Assembly (NCBI GenBank): GCA_937870825.1
Contig: CALMZO010000445.1
Coordinates: 1 to 43,480, forward strand
DNA: 43,480 nt
Direction of reading: 5' to 3'
Source: an uncultured Chloroflexota bacterium
Lineage (GTDB): Bacteria > Chloroflexota > Anaerolineae > UBA4142 > SHND01
A program made the position numbers and the translations under genes. Shown in pieces: positions 24,719-32,975 of the stretch. A model generated the notes under the pieces. It did not search any database, was not told the DNA's origin, and saw nothing but the letters and a program-made list of their open reading frames with translations. Positions within the stretch are counted from its first letter, which is position 1; each line of letters begins with the position of its first letter.

Positions 24719-25531
24719 ATGAATCCCAAAACCATTTTGATTACCGGCGCGACGGACGGCATCGGCAAACAGTCCGCGCTCGAACTGGCGCGGCAAGGGC
24801 ATCACATTGTCGTACATGGACGCAATGAAACGCGCGCAAAACAAGTCGTCGCCGACATTCAACGCGCCACAAAAAATCCGCGCGTCGAATTTGTCCTCGC
24901 CGATTTCGCAGCGCTCGGCGATGTGCGTACTCTCGCGGATACGATTCGGCAACACTATCCGCGCCTTGACATCCTCATCAACAACGCGGGCGTGTTCATG
25001 CCGTCGCGCACGCTCACACGCGACGGCTATGAGATGACGTTTCAGGTGAATCATCTCGCGCATTTTTTGTTGACGAATCGGCTTGTCGAAAAAATAAAAT
25101 CGTCTGCGCCTGCGCGTATCCTTCACGTCAGTTCGGGACTCCACCGCGGCGGCAACATCGAGTGGGACAATTTGCAAGGCGAAAAACAGTACAGCGGCTA
25201 CGACGCGTACGCGCGTTCCAAATTGGCAAATGTTTTGTTTGCCTATGCGTTGGCGGAAAAACTGGGCAACGCGCAAGTGACATCGAACGCGCTGCATCCC
25301 GGTGTCATTCGCACGAAACTTTTGCGCGCGGGATGGGGCGGCGGCAACGATTTATCGCGCGGCGCAGAGACGATAGTGTATTGTGCTACCGCGCCCGAGT
25401 TGGAAAGTGTGACGGGCCGCTTTTTCGACAACAAACGCGAAACGGCATCGTCGTCACTCTCACACGATAAAAATTTGCAGCGCGCGTTTTGGGACCGGAG
25501 CGCGCAATGGGTCGGCTTGGCAGAATCATAA
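24719..25531 (+). CDS. Short-chain dehydrogenase/reductase (retinol dehydrogenase-like)
   Basis: 270 aa classical SDR. The Rossmann motif TGATDGIG is at about residues 8-15, NNAG after LDILI, catalytic Ser in VSSGLH, and YxxxK in YDAYARSKLA. The long form of the family with LHPGVIRTKL and a late GRFFDNKR segment resembles eukaryote-type retinol dehydrogenases and bacterial relatives of unknown substrate. HGRN after the second strand suggests NADP use. The start at 24719 (MNPKTILITG) is chosen because upstream in-frame codons overlap the HD-GYP remnant. No clear ribosome-binding site is visible. Confidence 0.9.
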   Translation: MNPKTILITGATDGIGKQSALELARQGHHIVVHGRNETRAKQVVADIQRATKNPRVEFVLADFAALGDVRTLADTIRQHYPRLDILINNAGVFMPSRTLTRDGYEMTFQVNHLAHFLLTNRLVEKIKSSAPARILHVSSGLHRGGNIEWDNLQGEKQYSGYDAYARSKLANVLFAYALAEKLGNAQVTSNALHPGVIRTKLLRAGWGGGNDLSRGAETIVYCATAPELESVTGRFFDNKRETASSSLSHDKNLQRAFWDRSAQWVGLAES

Positions 25532-25600
25532 CCCGCGTATCACGCAAATTTGACTTGTACTTGACCCATCGCGTGTACGTTCACAAAAAAGGAGGTCACT

Positions 25601-26383
25601 ATGTCAGGCCGCGTTTTTGGAGCAATGGTTTTGATTCTCACGGGCGTTTTGTTTTTGCTCAGCAATCTCGGCATTTTGCCGGGGAACGCGTGGAATTATT
25701 TTTTCCCTGCGCTGCTTGTCCTCATCGGCGCGTTTCTGCTGATGGGTTGGCGCGGGGGTGAACGAACAATCGAAATGGTTCCGGATTCCGCGCCGCTCGG
25801 CAATGCCGCGCGCGCAGCCGTCAATTTGAAATACGGCGCGGGACGTTTGTGCGTGCGCGCGGGGAGTGACGCCGCGTTGTTATTCTCCGGTTCCTTTGGC
25901 GGCGGCGTGACAAAGAAAATTTCGCACACGAACGGCACCGCATTTGTGGAATTGAAATCGCCGGATGCGATGTGGGAGAATTTGCAATTTCTAAATCCGC
26001 GCGGGCTCGAGTGGGATGTGCTGCTCAATCCCAATGTTCCGACGATGTTGAAATACGAAGGCGGCGCGGCGGAAACGAAAATGGATTTGTCCGGCGTTCA
26101 CCTCACCGAATTGGAAATCAACACGGGCGCGAGTGCGACGGACGTGGCGCTGCCGCAGCCGAAAGGTGTGATGCGCGTCCTTGTGCATTCGGGCGCGGCA
26201 TCGGTGAAAATTCGCGTGCCGCCGAATGTTCCCGCGACAATTCGCGGAACGATGGGACTCGGTTCGATTGATGCCGATCCAGCGCGTTTTCCTGACAGAG
26301 GTTTCGGCGTGCGCCAATCGGACGATTACGCGGACGCGCCGAACAAAATCGAAATGACGCTTGAGGGGGGGTGGGTTCGGTAG
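25601..26383 (+). CDS. LiaF/LiaI-like membrane protein with toast-rack beta domain
   Basis: 260 aa. A strong AGGAGGT precedes the ATG. Two N-terminal transmembrane helices (FGAMVLILTGVLFLLSNLGI and YFFPALLVLIGAFLLMG, with PG between them) match the LiaI-LiaF-like (DUF5668-type) module. The rest is a beta-rich domain of repeated strands ending in NKIEMTLEGG, as in LiaF and adhesin-like DUF4097/DUF2154 proteins. LiaF-type proteins modulate envelope-stress two-component systems. A NarX/NarL-type system follows 3 kb downstream, but a direct link is only suggestive. Confidence 0.8.
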   Translation: MSGRVFGAMVLILTGVLFLLSNLGILPGNAWNYFFPALLVLIGAFLLMGWRGGERTIEMVPDSAPLGNAARAAVNLKYGAGRLCVRAGSDAALLFSGSFGGGVTKKISHTNGTAFVELKSPDAMWENLQFLNPRGLEWDVLLNPNVPTMLKYEGGAAETKMDLSGVHLTELEINTGASATDVALPQPKGVMRVLVHSGAASVKIRVPPNVPATIRGTMGLGSIDADPARFPDRGFGVRQSDDYADAPNKIEMTLEGGWVR

Positions 26384-26412
26384 AGATTCGATAAACCGGC
26401 TGTTAGCGGATG

Positions 26413-26447
26413 AAAGCGGATACAAGAGCTCTTGTATCCGCTTTATT
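26413..26447. terminator. 32-bp perfect palindrome, probable bidirectional terminator (AGCGGATA family)
   Basis: The exact palindrome at 26413-26444 has its centre between 26428 and 26429 (AAGAG|CTCTT) and is followed by ATTATT. It is preceded by AGCGGATGAAAGCGGATA, the same short unit as at 32328-32398. As DNA it is a cruciform candidate; as RNA it forms a stable hairpin without a loop. Confidence 0.6.
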
Positions 26448-26536
26448 ATTCCCCGGGGATTTTCCCGCGCAAATAGGAACGCGCCCCCATGACAACGGGA
26501 ATAGGGTATGGCATACTTGCCTCACATTCAGCGTCC

Positions 26537-26555
26537 GACAAATTTCAAATTTGTC
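26537..26555. repeat. Small inverted repeat GACAAATTT-C-AAATTTGTC
   Basis: 9-bp perfect arms with a 1-nt spacer, 20 bp upstream of the ribosome-binding site of the DUF4399 gene. It could be an operator or a member of the repeat families. It could overlap the promoter region of that gene. Confidence 0.5.
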
Positions 26556-26575
26556 TAACCCAACAGGAGGCATTC

Positions 26576-26986
26576 ATGAAAAAATTTCTCGTCATCGGTT
26601 TTCTCACAGCCGCACTCGCGGCGTTCGTCGCCGCGTGCGCAACACCCGCGCAACCCACTGTCAATTTCACCGAACCGAAAAACAACGCGACAGTTTCCAA
26701 TCCCGTGAAATTGAAATGGGCGGCGCAAAATTTTCGTGTGGAACCGGCGGGTGCGGTCAACGCCGGCGCGGGACATTTGCACGTGATGATTGATACGCCG
26801 TGCGTCGCGGCAGGTCAAGTTGTTGCGACTGACGACACGCACAAACATTTCGGCAAAGCGCAGATGGAAACAGAACTGACGCTGACGCCCGGAAAGCATA
26901 CTTTATGTTTGCAGGCAGCAGATGGCGCGCACGTCGCGTTGTCGGGCGCAGGCATGACGCAGCAGCTTACGGTTACGGTGCAGTAA
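26576..26986 (+). CDS. DUF4399 lipoprotein
   Basis: 136 aa. A strong AGGAGG lies 6 bp before the ATG (MKKFLVIGF). An N-terminal signal ends in a lipobox (FVAAC, Cys about residue 21), so it is an anchored lipoprotein. The mature part has PKNNATVSNPVKLKW, AGHLHVMID and LTPGKHTLCLQAAD, the pattern of DUF4399 domains, in which GHxHxxID is conserved. Function unknown; the His-rich motif could bind metal. An upstream in-frame start at 26489 lacks support. Confidence 0.9.
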   Translation: MKKFLVIGFLTAALAAFVAACATPAQPTVNFTEPKNNATVSNPVKLKWAAQNFRVEPAGAVNAGAGHLHVMIDTPCVAAGQVVATDDTHKHFGKAQMETELTLTPGKHTLCLQAADGAHVALSGAGMTQQLTVTVQ

Positions 26987-27042
26987 CCCTCACCCCTTCC
27001 CTCTCCCAAATTTGAAAACCGAAATTTGGGAGAGGGGGAATA
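26986..27042. repeat. CCCTCTCCCAAATTT palindromic element
   Basis: 15-bp perfect arms (26999-27013 and 27022-27036) with an 8-nt loop, headed by CCCTCACCCC, between the lipoprotein gene and the next membrane-protein gene. It may double as a terminator. Third member of this family in the window. Confidence 0.85.
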
Positions 27043-27055
27043 ATGGAGAATCATC

Positions 27056-27637
27056 ATGAACACCTCTCTCACACAAAACAAAACAGCATCGCTCGCATGG
27101 TACGCCGCGTTTGCAATTGCATCGGCGATTGGAATCTTGGTGACGATGGCTGGCGTTCTGCCACTGATGTGGACGTACGGCGAAGGCATTGGACGCGCCA
27201 TCGGGCAGTTTCCGTCACAAATTGTCAGCGGCATTATTTTCGGTTTGGGACTCGGCGCGGCGGTCGGCATCGCGCAGTGGCTCGTGTTGCGCGGGCGCGA
27301 AGCAGAGGCGACGCGGTGGCTCATCGGCAGCATTGTCGGCGGCGTTGTCGCCGGCGTCGTCGGGATTCTCATCAGCATCTTTAATGACCAAGGCGAAAAT
27401 GTCCCGGTGATGATTCTCGCGTTTGTCACGCTCGGCGGGCTGTTCGGCTTGGGGCAATTTCTCGCCGCGCGTTCGATTGCGCGCAGTCCGTTGTGGATGG
27501 TCGCAAACGCGGTTGGACTTTTGGCGGCATGGTTCATTCCCTCGTCCACGCAAACGATGCAACCGCCGGGTGTGATTGCAGGCGCGCTGGTCTATGGCGT
27601 CTTGATTGCCGCCGCGCTGTGGTGGCTCAAAAAATAG
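27056..27637 (+). CDS. Hypothetical six-helix membrane protein
   Basis: 193 aa with about six Gly/Ala-rich transmembrane helices (from WYAAFAIASAIGILVTMAGV to GALVYGVLIAAALWWL) and a short basic end. GGAG lies 10 bp before the ATG. I do not recognise a family. It is separated from the following membrane genes by a 118-bp gap that holds a GC hairpin (27674-27700) and nothing else obvious. Confidence 0.8.
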   Translation: MNTSLTQNKTASLAWYAAFAIASAIGILVTMAGVLPLMWTYGEGIGRAIGQFPSQIVSGIIFGLGLGAAVGIAQWLVLRGREAEATRWLIGSIVGGVVAGVVGILISIFNDQGENVPVMILAFVTLGGLFGLGQFLAARSIARSPLWMVANAVGLLAAWFIPSSTQTMQPPGVIAGALVYGVLIAAALWWLKK

Positions 27638-27673
27638 TGGAGCGTTTTCTGTTTATCGCGTTGTGATTCTTCG

Positions 27674-27700
27674 TTGGCTGTGGCGCAGCGCCGCAGCCAA
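27674..27700. repeat. GC-rich hairpin TTGGCTGTGGCG...CGCCGCAGCCAA
   Basis: 12-bp arms with one mismatch and a 3-nt loop, between two membrane-protein genes. No T run follows, so it is a weak terminator or another palindromic repeat. Confidence 0.5.
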
Positions 27701-27755
27701 CCTCCATTTCGATTTTACTCGCGTCAACGGCGCGCCAAAGAAGGGGGCATGCGAA

Positions 27756-28343
27756 ATGACACGCATCAATTTTATTCGTGTGAGTGGATGGGGCATGATG
27801 TTGGCAGCATTGTTTCTACTGTTGACTTTTGTTGAGAGCGCGGACAGGATTCCATTCTTTTTATCTGCAATTGTTTTGATTACGCTCGGACTCGTTGGTA
27901 TTCGCGCGCGTTATGAGGAACATGCAGGCAACACCGCAAGAATCGTACTCGGCGTCGGAATTTTCGGCGGCATCATGGCGATTGTCACTCATGTCTTGTG
28001 GCAAAACGGTTTGGACAACGGACGCATTCTTTTGAATCTCGCGATGGGGATGATGTTTGGCGATCTTTTTGTTTTTGGACTGGTTGCACAGGGCGTCAAG
28101 CCGATGCCGCGCGGAAATTGGCTGCCCGCGCTCGCGGGCTTTTGGTGGGTCTTTCTCGTGATTAGCGCGTATGTGATTCCGCCAGCAAATCGGCAAAATG
28201 TTCCTGATTGGGCATCGTACAGTATTTTTTTGATGATGGCGTTTTTCCTTGCGCTGCTCGGCTTTGTGCTGCAAGCGGACGCGCAACATGCGCGCGTCAA
28301 CGATTCACCAAAAGAAGGAGCATTGCAAAATGGTCACAAATAA
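27756..28343 (+). CDS. Hypothetical multi-pass membrane protein (first of three similar-sized)
   Basis: 195 aa. The ATG at 27756 follows AAGGGGG, and an upstream in-frame start at 27606 overlaps the previous gene and hairpin. About six to seven transmembrane helices, starting INFIRVSGWGMMLAALFLLL. Length and layout match the next two genes (193 and 195 aa). Together they look like diverged paralogues co-transcribed with the downstream kinase and regulator. The stop overlaps the next start by 14 bp. Family not recognised. Confidence 0.8.
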   Translation: MTRINFIRVSGWGMMLAALFLLLTFVESADRIPFFLSAIVLITLGLVGIRARYEEHAGNTARIVLGVGIFGGIMAIVTHVLWQNGLDNGRILLNLAMGMMFGDLFVFGLVAQGVKPMPRGNWLPALAGFWWVFLVISAYVIPPANRQNVPDWASYSIFLMMAFFLALLGFVLQADAQHARVNDSPKEGALQNGHK

Positions 28344-28911
28344 ATTCTATCAATGGGGCGGCATCGCCTGTATGTTAGGCAACCTGCTTTTTATCGTGAA
28401 CAAGGTTGACGAAATGAGTCGTCATTTTCTCGGACGCCCGATGCGCGATGTAATTTCTGGCGATGACCTCTTGCTCATTCTCATCGGGCAAGTGGCGTTG
28501 ATTATCGGATACGTCGCGTTTTACAAATTTTACGTTCAACGCGTTGGACGGCAAGGTAAAATTACTCTGTGGCTCTTTAGCGGCGGCGGCATCGTGCTGG
28601 CAATTGGGCATGTCGCGTTCATGTCCTCCCAGACTGACTTTATGTTCTTTTTCGTATTCATCGGCTTGCTGTTATTGCTCGTCGGTTTGATTTGGTTCGG
28701 CGTTCTCAATTTGCGTCAACCAATAATGAACGGTTGGAAATGGCTGCCTCTCGCAACGGGGCTGATGGGCGTTATCGGCTTTTTCCTTTTCAGCGGCGAA
28801 GACATCACTCCCACCTTTCTCGCGTTTCGCACGTTGTTTGCGTTAGGGTTGATTGGTTTGGGTTTCACGTTGTGGAATGAAAAAACGGTACACGCGGAGT
28901 TTGCGCGATGA
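28330..28911 (+). CDS. Hypothetical multi-pass membrane protein (second of three)
   Basis: 193 aa. The ATG at 28330 follows AAGGAG by 9 bp inside the end of the previous gene. It opens NKFYQWGGIACMLGNLLFIV and has about six transmembrane helices separated by short loops. The W-G-G/M-x-x-x-x-L start resembles that of its neighbours. It ends in an ATGA overlap with the next gene. No known family or catalytic residues are apparent; a sensor-accessory or transport role is possible. Confidence 0.8.
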   Translation: MVTNKFYQWGGIACMLGNLLFIVNKVDEMSRHFLGRPMRDVISGDDLLLILIGQVALIIGYVAFYKFYVQRVGRQGKITLWLFSGGGIVLAIGHVAFMSSQTDFMFFFVFIGLLLLLVGLIWFGVLNLRQPIMNGWKWLPLATGLMGVIGFFLFSGEDITPTFLAFRTLFALGLIGLGFTLWNEKTVHAEFAR

Positions 28912-29495
28912 AAAATCTTTTTACACTCTCTGCTGTCGTCGGCGGAATCTTCTGGCTCGCGTTGAATCTCGCACTCGTCGGCGCGTGGGAACGCGGCAAC
29001 AATTTCCCAACGTACGAATTTCTCAACGCGCTGCGCCCACTGCCGCTTGCATTATTCGCGTTCGCGTTGTACGGTTTGTACCGTTTGGTGAAGGTTGGAC
29101 GCGTCGGATTTATTATTTCGCTCGCGGGATTCGCGTTACTTGCAGCGGGCGCGGCGATTGAATTTTGGATTGGCGGCGGCGTGCGCGATGGGGATGTGGA
29201 TACGCTTTCGTTAGCGGGATGGTTGACGTATCTCGTCGGTTATTTGGGGTTGAGCATCGGTTTGATTGCGTTCGGAATTGCGTTTTACAAAACGCGCGCG
29301 TGGGGCGCAAACAGCATCGTGCCGCTCATTACGGGAATCGTTTGGGCGAGTTGGTTTGTCTTTATCATGCTCGGCCATGTGATGCAAAATAATTTCGCGG
29401 ACATGGCACAATATCTTTTCGCGCTGCTGTGGATTGTACTCGGTGTGCTAAAGTTAAAGGAAAATCAAGCGCGCGTTGCGATGAGTGGAAATTAG
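28908..29495 (+). CDS. Hypothetical multi-pass membrane protein (third of three)
   Basis: 195 aa, ATGA overlap with the preceding gene. It begins MKNLFTLSAVVGGIFWLALN and has about six transmembrane helices. Its end is 3 bp before the histidine kinase gene, so the three membrane proteins, the kinase and the response regulator form one transcription unit. Such tightly linked membrane proteins may be the kinase's signal-sensing partners, or the regulated output; this is inference. Confidence 0.8.
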   Translation: MKNLFTLSAVVGGIFWLALNLALVGAWERGNNFPTYEFLNALRPLPLALFAFALYGLYRLVKVGRVGFIISLAGFALLAAGAAIEFWIGGGVRDGDVDTLSLAGWLTYLVGYLGLSIGLIAFGIAFYKTRAWGANSIVPLITGIVWASWFVFIMLGHVMQNNFADMAQYLFALLWIVLGVLKLKENQARVAMSGN

Positions 29496-29498
29496 TAA

Positions 29499-31655
29499 AT
29501 GGCAACTGCATCAGTAACAATTCCGCGAACAAGCACAAGTGAAAACAGCGCGCGCACCACCTTGCACGGCGCGAGGTTATGGCTCGCGCGCGCGGCATGG
29601 GTTATCGCGTGCGCGGCATCGCTCGGCATGATTGCCGCGCTCTTACCGATGATTTTGCGGCAGAGCGATTACGGCGACTGGATGATTGAACGCACCGCGC
29701 TCTTGTTTGACATTCGCTATTTTTCGGATGCGTTCGAAGCATACGCGTTGTCGTTGCTCGGTCTGAAGTATCTTGCCGTCGCCGTTTTTGTCGGCGTCGC
29801 GTTGTATGTCTTTTGGCGCAAATCGGATGATTGGATGGCAATTCTCGTTTCCATCATGCTCTTGAGCGTCCCGCACACCTTTAACTTGGTTGGGTACACC
29901 GACGACTGGTATTTGTACCATTCCCCGTGGGATGAATTTATGTACGCGCTCGACGAGTTTTTCAACAGCGTCGGCTTTGCCTTTCTCTTTCTCGTTTTCT
30001 TTTTGTTCCCCGACGGACGCTTTGTGCCGCGCTGGACGCGTTGGTTTGCGCTCTTGTCCGCTCTCCTCGTCGCGGCAATTTGGCTGAACGTCGTTTTTCG
30101 CCCAGAAAGTGTTTGGGAGGACAACATTACGTGGGCAAGCATCATTCTCACGTTTCTCGGGTTACTGCTCTTGGCGACATTGAGCCAAATTTATCGCTAT
30201 CGTAAAATTTCCACGCCCGCGCAGCAGGCACAAACGCGGCTCATCGTGCTGAGTCTCGTTACAATTGTTGCGATGTTTCTTGTTTTGATTCCGCCTGCGC
30301 TCGGTCTGACAAATTTTTTCGATACGCCGCTGGGCGCGCTGGTGTCACTTGTAACCGGCAACTTGACGCTCACGCTCCTTCCACTCGCGTTTGGCGTCGC
30401 CATGCTGCGCGACCAATTGTGGCAAAGCGAACGCGTGTTGAATCGCGCGTTCGTCTATTTCGCGCTCACGGCAATTTTGGTCATCGTCTATATTTTTATC
30501 ATCGGCGCGTTGAGCGAAATTTTTCGCGCGACAAATAACTTTTTGATTGCGGCGATTGCGACGGGCGTCGTCGCGTTGTTGTTTCAACCGCTGCGCGAAC
30601 GTTTGCAGCGCAGCATCAACCGCTTTTTGTACGGACAGCGCGACGAACCATTTCATGTCCTAAATCAACTCGGCGCGCAACTCGAAAACACGCTCGCTCC
30701 CGACAAGGCATTGCCGTTGATTGTCGAAACGATTGGGAAAACGTTGCGGGTACCATATGCCGCGATAGAACTGACGACGGACGACGGACGACGGACGACG
30801 GAATATGGGACTCGCTCAAACAATCTCGTGACGATGCCGCTTCGTTATCAAAACGAAACCGTTGGCGAATTGAACATCGCGCGGCGCGCGCCGAACGAAA
30901 ATTTTTCGACTGCCGATATGCAGCTGCTGGAAAATCTCGCGCGGCAGGCGGGCGCGGTTGCTTACACCGCGCGCTTGAACGCGCAATTGCAGCAGTCGCG
31001 CGAAAAAATTATTGCCGAACGCGAAAATGAACGCAAACGATTGCGCCGCGATTTGCATGACGGCTTGGGTCCGACGCTGGCGAGTCAAACGTTGAAATTG
31101 GACGCCGCGCTCGAATTGCTGGATGCCGAGAAACCGGAAACGAGAGAGGCGCGGAAAATTTTGCAGGATGTAAAAACGCAAACACAAAACACCGTCGCCG
31201 ACATTCGCCGCATCGTGTACGAATTGCGTCCGCCCGCGCTCGACGATTTGGGCCTCGTCGGCGCGCTGCGCGCGCATCTCGCGCAATACAACACGACGAA
31301 CGGTTTGCAAATCACTTTTGACGCGCCCGGCGAATTGCCGCCACTTTCCGCCGCGGTGCAACTCAACGCGTATCGCATTGTGTTGGAAGCGGTGAACAAT
31401 GTGGTAAAACACGCGGGGGCAAAACATTGTGTCGTGCGCGTAATGACGAATGACGGACGACGAATGACGGACGGCGAACCCCTACGAATCGAAATCGCAG
31501 ATGACGGAAACGGTTCGCCCGAACATTTTCGCGCGGGCGTCGGCATTTCCTCCATGCGCGAACGCGCAAAAGAGTTGGGCGGCACGTTTCGCATCGAGGC
31601 GAACGAACCCAAGGGCACGCGCGTCATTGCAAAATTTCCAACCTCCAATTTCTAA
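29499..31655 (+). CDS. Membrane histidine kinase, NarX/LiaS type (HisKA_3)
   Basis: 718 aa. The N-terminal half (about 30-380) has eight or so transmembrane helices, then a cytoplasmic GAF-like domain (about 395-500), then a HisKA_3 dimerisation helix with phosphoacceptor His520 (RRDLHDGLGPT) and a HATPase domain (NAYRIVLEAVNNVVKHA, IADDGNG, GISSMRERAKELGG). Partner regulator is encoded 19 bp downstream. Two GACGAAT/GACGGAC repeats are inserted in frame, at 30773-30801 in the GAF-like domain and 31443-31476 in a beta-hairpin turn of the ATPase domain, both keeping the fold's motifs. Confidence 0.9.
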   Translation: MATASVTIPRTSTSENSARTTLHGARLWLARAAWVIACAASLGMIAALLPMILRQSDYGDWMIERTALLFDIRYFSDAFEAYALSLLGLKYLAVAVFVGVALYVFWRKSDDWMAILVSIMLLSVPHTFNLVGYTDDWYLYHSPWDEFMYALDEFFNSVGFAFLFLVFFLFPDGRFVPRWTRWFALLSALLVAAIWLNVVFRPESVWEDNITWASIILTFLGLLLLATLSQIYRYRKISTPAQQAQTRLIVLSLVTIVAMFLVLIPPALGLTNFFDTPLGALVSLVTGNLTLTLLPLAFGVAMLRDQLWQSERVLNRAFVYFALTAILVIVYIFIIGALSEIFRATNNFLIAAIATGVVALLFQPLRERLQRSINRFLYGQRDEPFHVLNQLGAQLENTLAPDKALPLIVETIGKTLRVPYAAIELTTDDGRRTTEYGTRSNNLVTMPLRYQNETVGELNIARRAPNENFSTADMQLLENLARQAGAVAYTARLNAQLQQSREKIIAERENERKRLRRDLHDGLGPTLASQTLKLDAALELLDAEKPETREARKILQDVKTQTQNTVADIRRIVYELRPPALDDLGLVGALRAHLAQYNTTNGLQITFDAPGELPPLSAAVQLNAYRIVLEAVNNVVKHAGAKHCVVRVMTNDGRRMTDGEPLRIEIADDGNGSPEHFRAGVGISSMRERAKELGGTFRIEANEPKGTRVIAKFPTSNF
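30773..30801. repeat. GACGACGGAC-type short tandem repeat inside the kinase gene
   Basis: Repeated 7-bp unit ACGACGG encodes LTTDDGRRTTE in the GAF-like domain. Same family at 31443-31476, 40373-40408, 41166-41196 and 43090-43116. Confidence 0.85.
31443..31476. repeat. GACGAAT/GACGGAC repeat inside the kinase ATPase domain
   Basis: ATGACGAATGACGGACGACG and a further copy encode MTNDGRRMTDG, a loop between two conserved strands of the HATPase domain. The frame is kept. Confidence 0.85.
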
Positions 31656-31674
31656 CATCTAACTTTTAATCTCC

Positions 31675-32322
31675 ATGATTCGACTTCTCATCGCCGACGA
31701 CCACACACTTTTTCGCGAAGGATTACGCGCGATTCTTGGCGCGCAAGCCGATATTGAAATTGTGGGCGAAGCATCGAACGGCGCGCAAGCGGTGCAACTC
31801 GCGGCATTGCAATTGCCCGACATTATTTTGATGGATATTCAAATGCCCGCAATGAACGGCATCGCGGCGAGTGAAAAAATTCTCGACGCGAATCCACACA
31901 TCGGCATTATCGTGTTGACGATGCTCGAAGACGACGATTCCGTATTCGCGGCAATGCGCGCAGGCGCGCGCGGGTATGTGTTGAAGGGCGCGGACAAGGC
32001 GGAAATGCTGCGCGCGATTCACGCGGTTGCGAATGGCGAAGCATTGTTTGGTCCTGTAATTGCCAAACGTCTCGTCCATTTTTTCCAAGAGGTACGCGGC
32101 ATGAAAAATCTCGCGCCGCCGCGCGCGTTTCCCGAATTGACCGAGCGCGAAGTGGAGGTTTTGGCGTTCATCGCGCAGGGCTACAACAATTCCGAGATTG
32201 CGGAGAAACTGGTACTCTCTCCGAAGACCGTCAGCAATCACATTTCCAACATCTTTGCAAAATTGCAAGTCGCCGACCGCGCGCAAGCAATTGTGCGGGC
32301 GCGACAGGCGGGATTGGGATAG
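31675..32322 (+). CDS. NarL/FixJ-family response regulator
   Basis: 215 aa. The receiver domain (1-120) has ADDHTLFREG, phosphoacceptor Asp54 in LMDIQMPAMNG, and LKGA. A LuxR-type HTH follows at about 150-212 (LTEREVEVLAFIAQG...SEIAEKLVLSPKTVSNHI). It is the cognate transcription factor of the kinase 19 bp upstream; the short gap is AT-rich and itself repeat-like (CTCCAATTTCTAACATCTAA). Likely targets include this operon, but no operator was identified. Confidence 0.95.
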   Translation: MIRLLIADDHTLFREGLRAILGAQADIEIVGEASNGAQAVQLAALQLPDIILMDIQMPAMNGIAASEKILDANPHIGIIVLTMLEDDDSVFAAMRAGARGYVLKGADKAEMLRAIHAVANGEALFGPVIAKRLVHFFQEVRGMKNLAPPRAFPELTEREVEVLAFIAQGYNNSEIAEKLVLSPKTVSNHISNIFAKLQVADRAQAIVRARQAGLG

Positions 32323-32327
32323 CGTGT

Positions 32328-32398
32328 TGCTAGCGGATGGAAAGCGGATAAACGGATGCGCGCATATTTGTATCCACCTATCTGCTCAATCCGCTTGC
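32328..32398. repeat. AGCGGATA short repeats at a convergent gene junction
   Basis: Several AGCGGATGG, AGCGGATAA and, inverted, TATCCAC/TCCGCTT units. The region also encodes the last residues and stop of the Nudix gene on the other strand. The inverted halves may act as a terminator. Confidence 0.7.
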
Positions 32399-32910
32399 AG
32401 TCGCCTCCACACGCGCAGCGCCTCACGATGCGTTTCAAACGCGATTTGAAATTCTAACGCGCGTTCGTACGTCACCCATGCCGCGTCCGTGCAGTCGCTA
32501 GAGATATTCAATTCACCGCGCGCGACGCGCGTTTCGTAGACCAACGCGACCCCCGCGATTTTTTTCGCGTCGTTAAAAAAAGACCACACGCCAAGCAATT
32601 TCCCGATTTCGATTTCGTACCCTGTCTCTTCTAAAATTTCGCGCGGCAGCGCGTCGTCCACCGTCTCGCCCAGTTCGACGAATCCGCCGGGCAAGCCCCA
32701 CAACCCTTTGCCGGGGTCTTCGCCGCGCTGTACGAGCAAAAATTTTTCATCCTCCGCGCGTGTGACAATCGCCACCGCCGCGACTTGGGGCGCAAAATAA
32801 TGGACGTATCCGCAGCGCGGGCACACCGGGCGAATCCGTTCCGATTCCTCGCGCAATTCCATCGCGTGTCCACAGCGCGTACAAAATTGGATGGTTTCGA
32901 TGGGTAACAT
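32386..32910 (-). CDS. Nudix hydrolase with N-terminal zinc ribbon
   Basis: 174 aa from the ATG at 32910 (MLPIETIQFC); a longer start at 32967 is possible but not supported. The zinc ribbon uses C10, C13, C30 and C33. The Nudix box is G-F-V-E-L-G-E-T...REILEETGYEI, with all key Glu residues. It hydrolyses a nucleoside diphosphate-linked substrate, perhaps NADH-like as in NudC-type proteins with a zinc ribbon; the substrate is not determined. The last codons (LQAD and stop) fall in the AGCGGATA repeat at 32328-32398. It is the final gene of the long minus-strand block. Confidence 0.9.
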   Translation of the reverse strand: MLPIETIQFCTRCGHAMELREESERIRPVCPRCGYVHYFAPQVAAVAIVTRAEDEKFLLVQRGEDPGKGLWGLPGGFVELGETVDDALPREILEETGYEIEIGKLLGVWSFFNDAKKIAGVALVYETRVARGELNISSDCTDAAWVTYERALEFQIAFETHREALRVWRRLQAD

Positions 32911-32975
32911 ATTTGAAAAATAAAAAACGGACAACGAAGTGTTCTCGTCGTCCGTTACACAGCACAAAGCTATCG

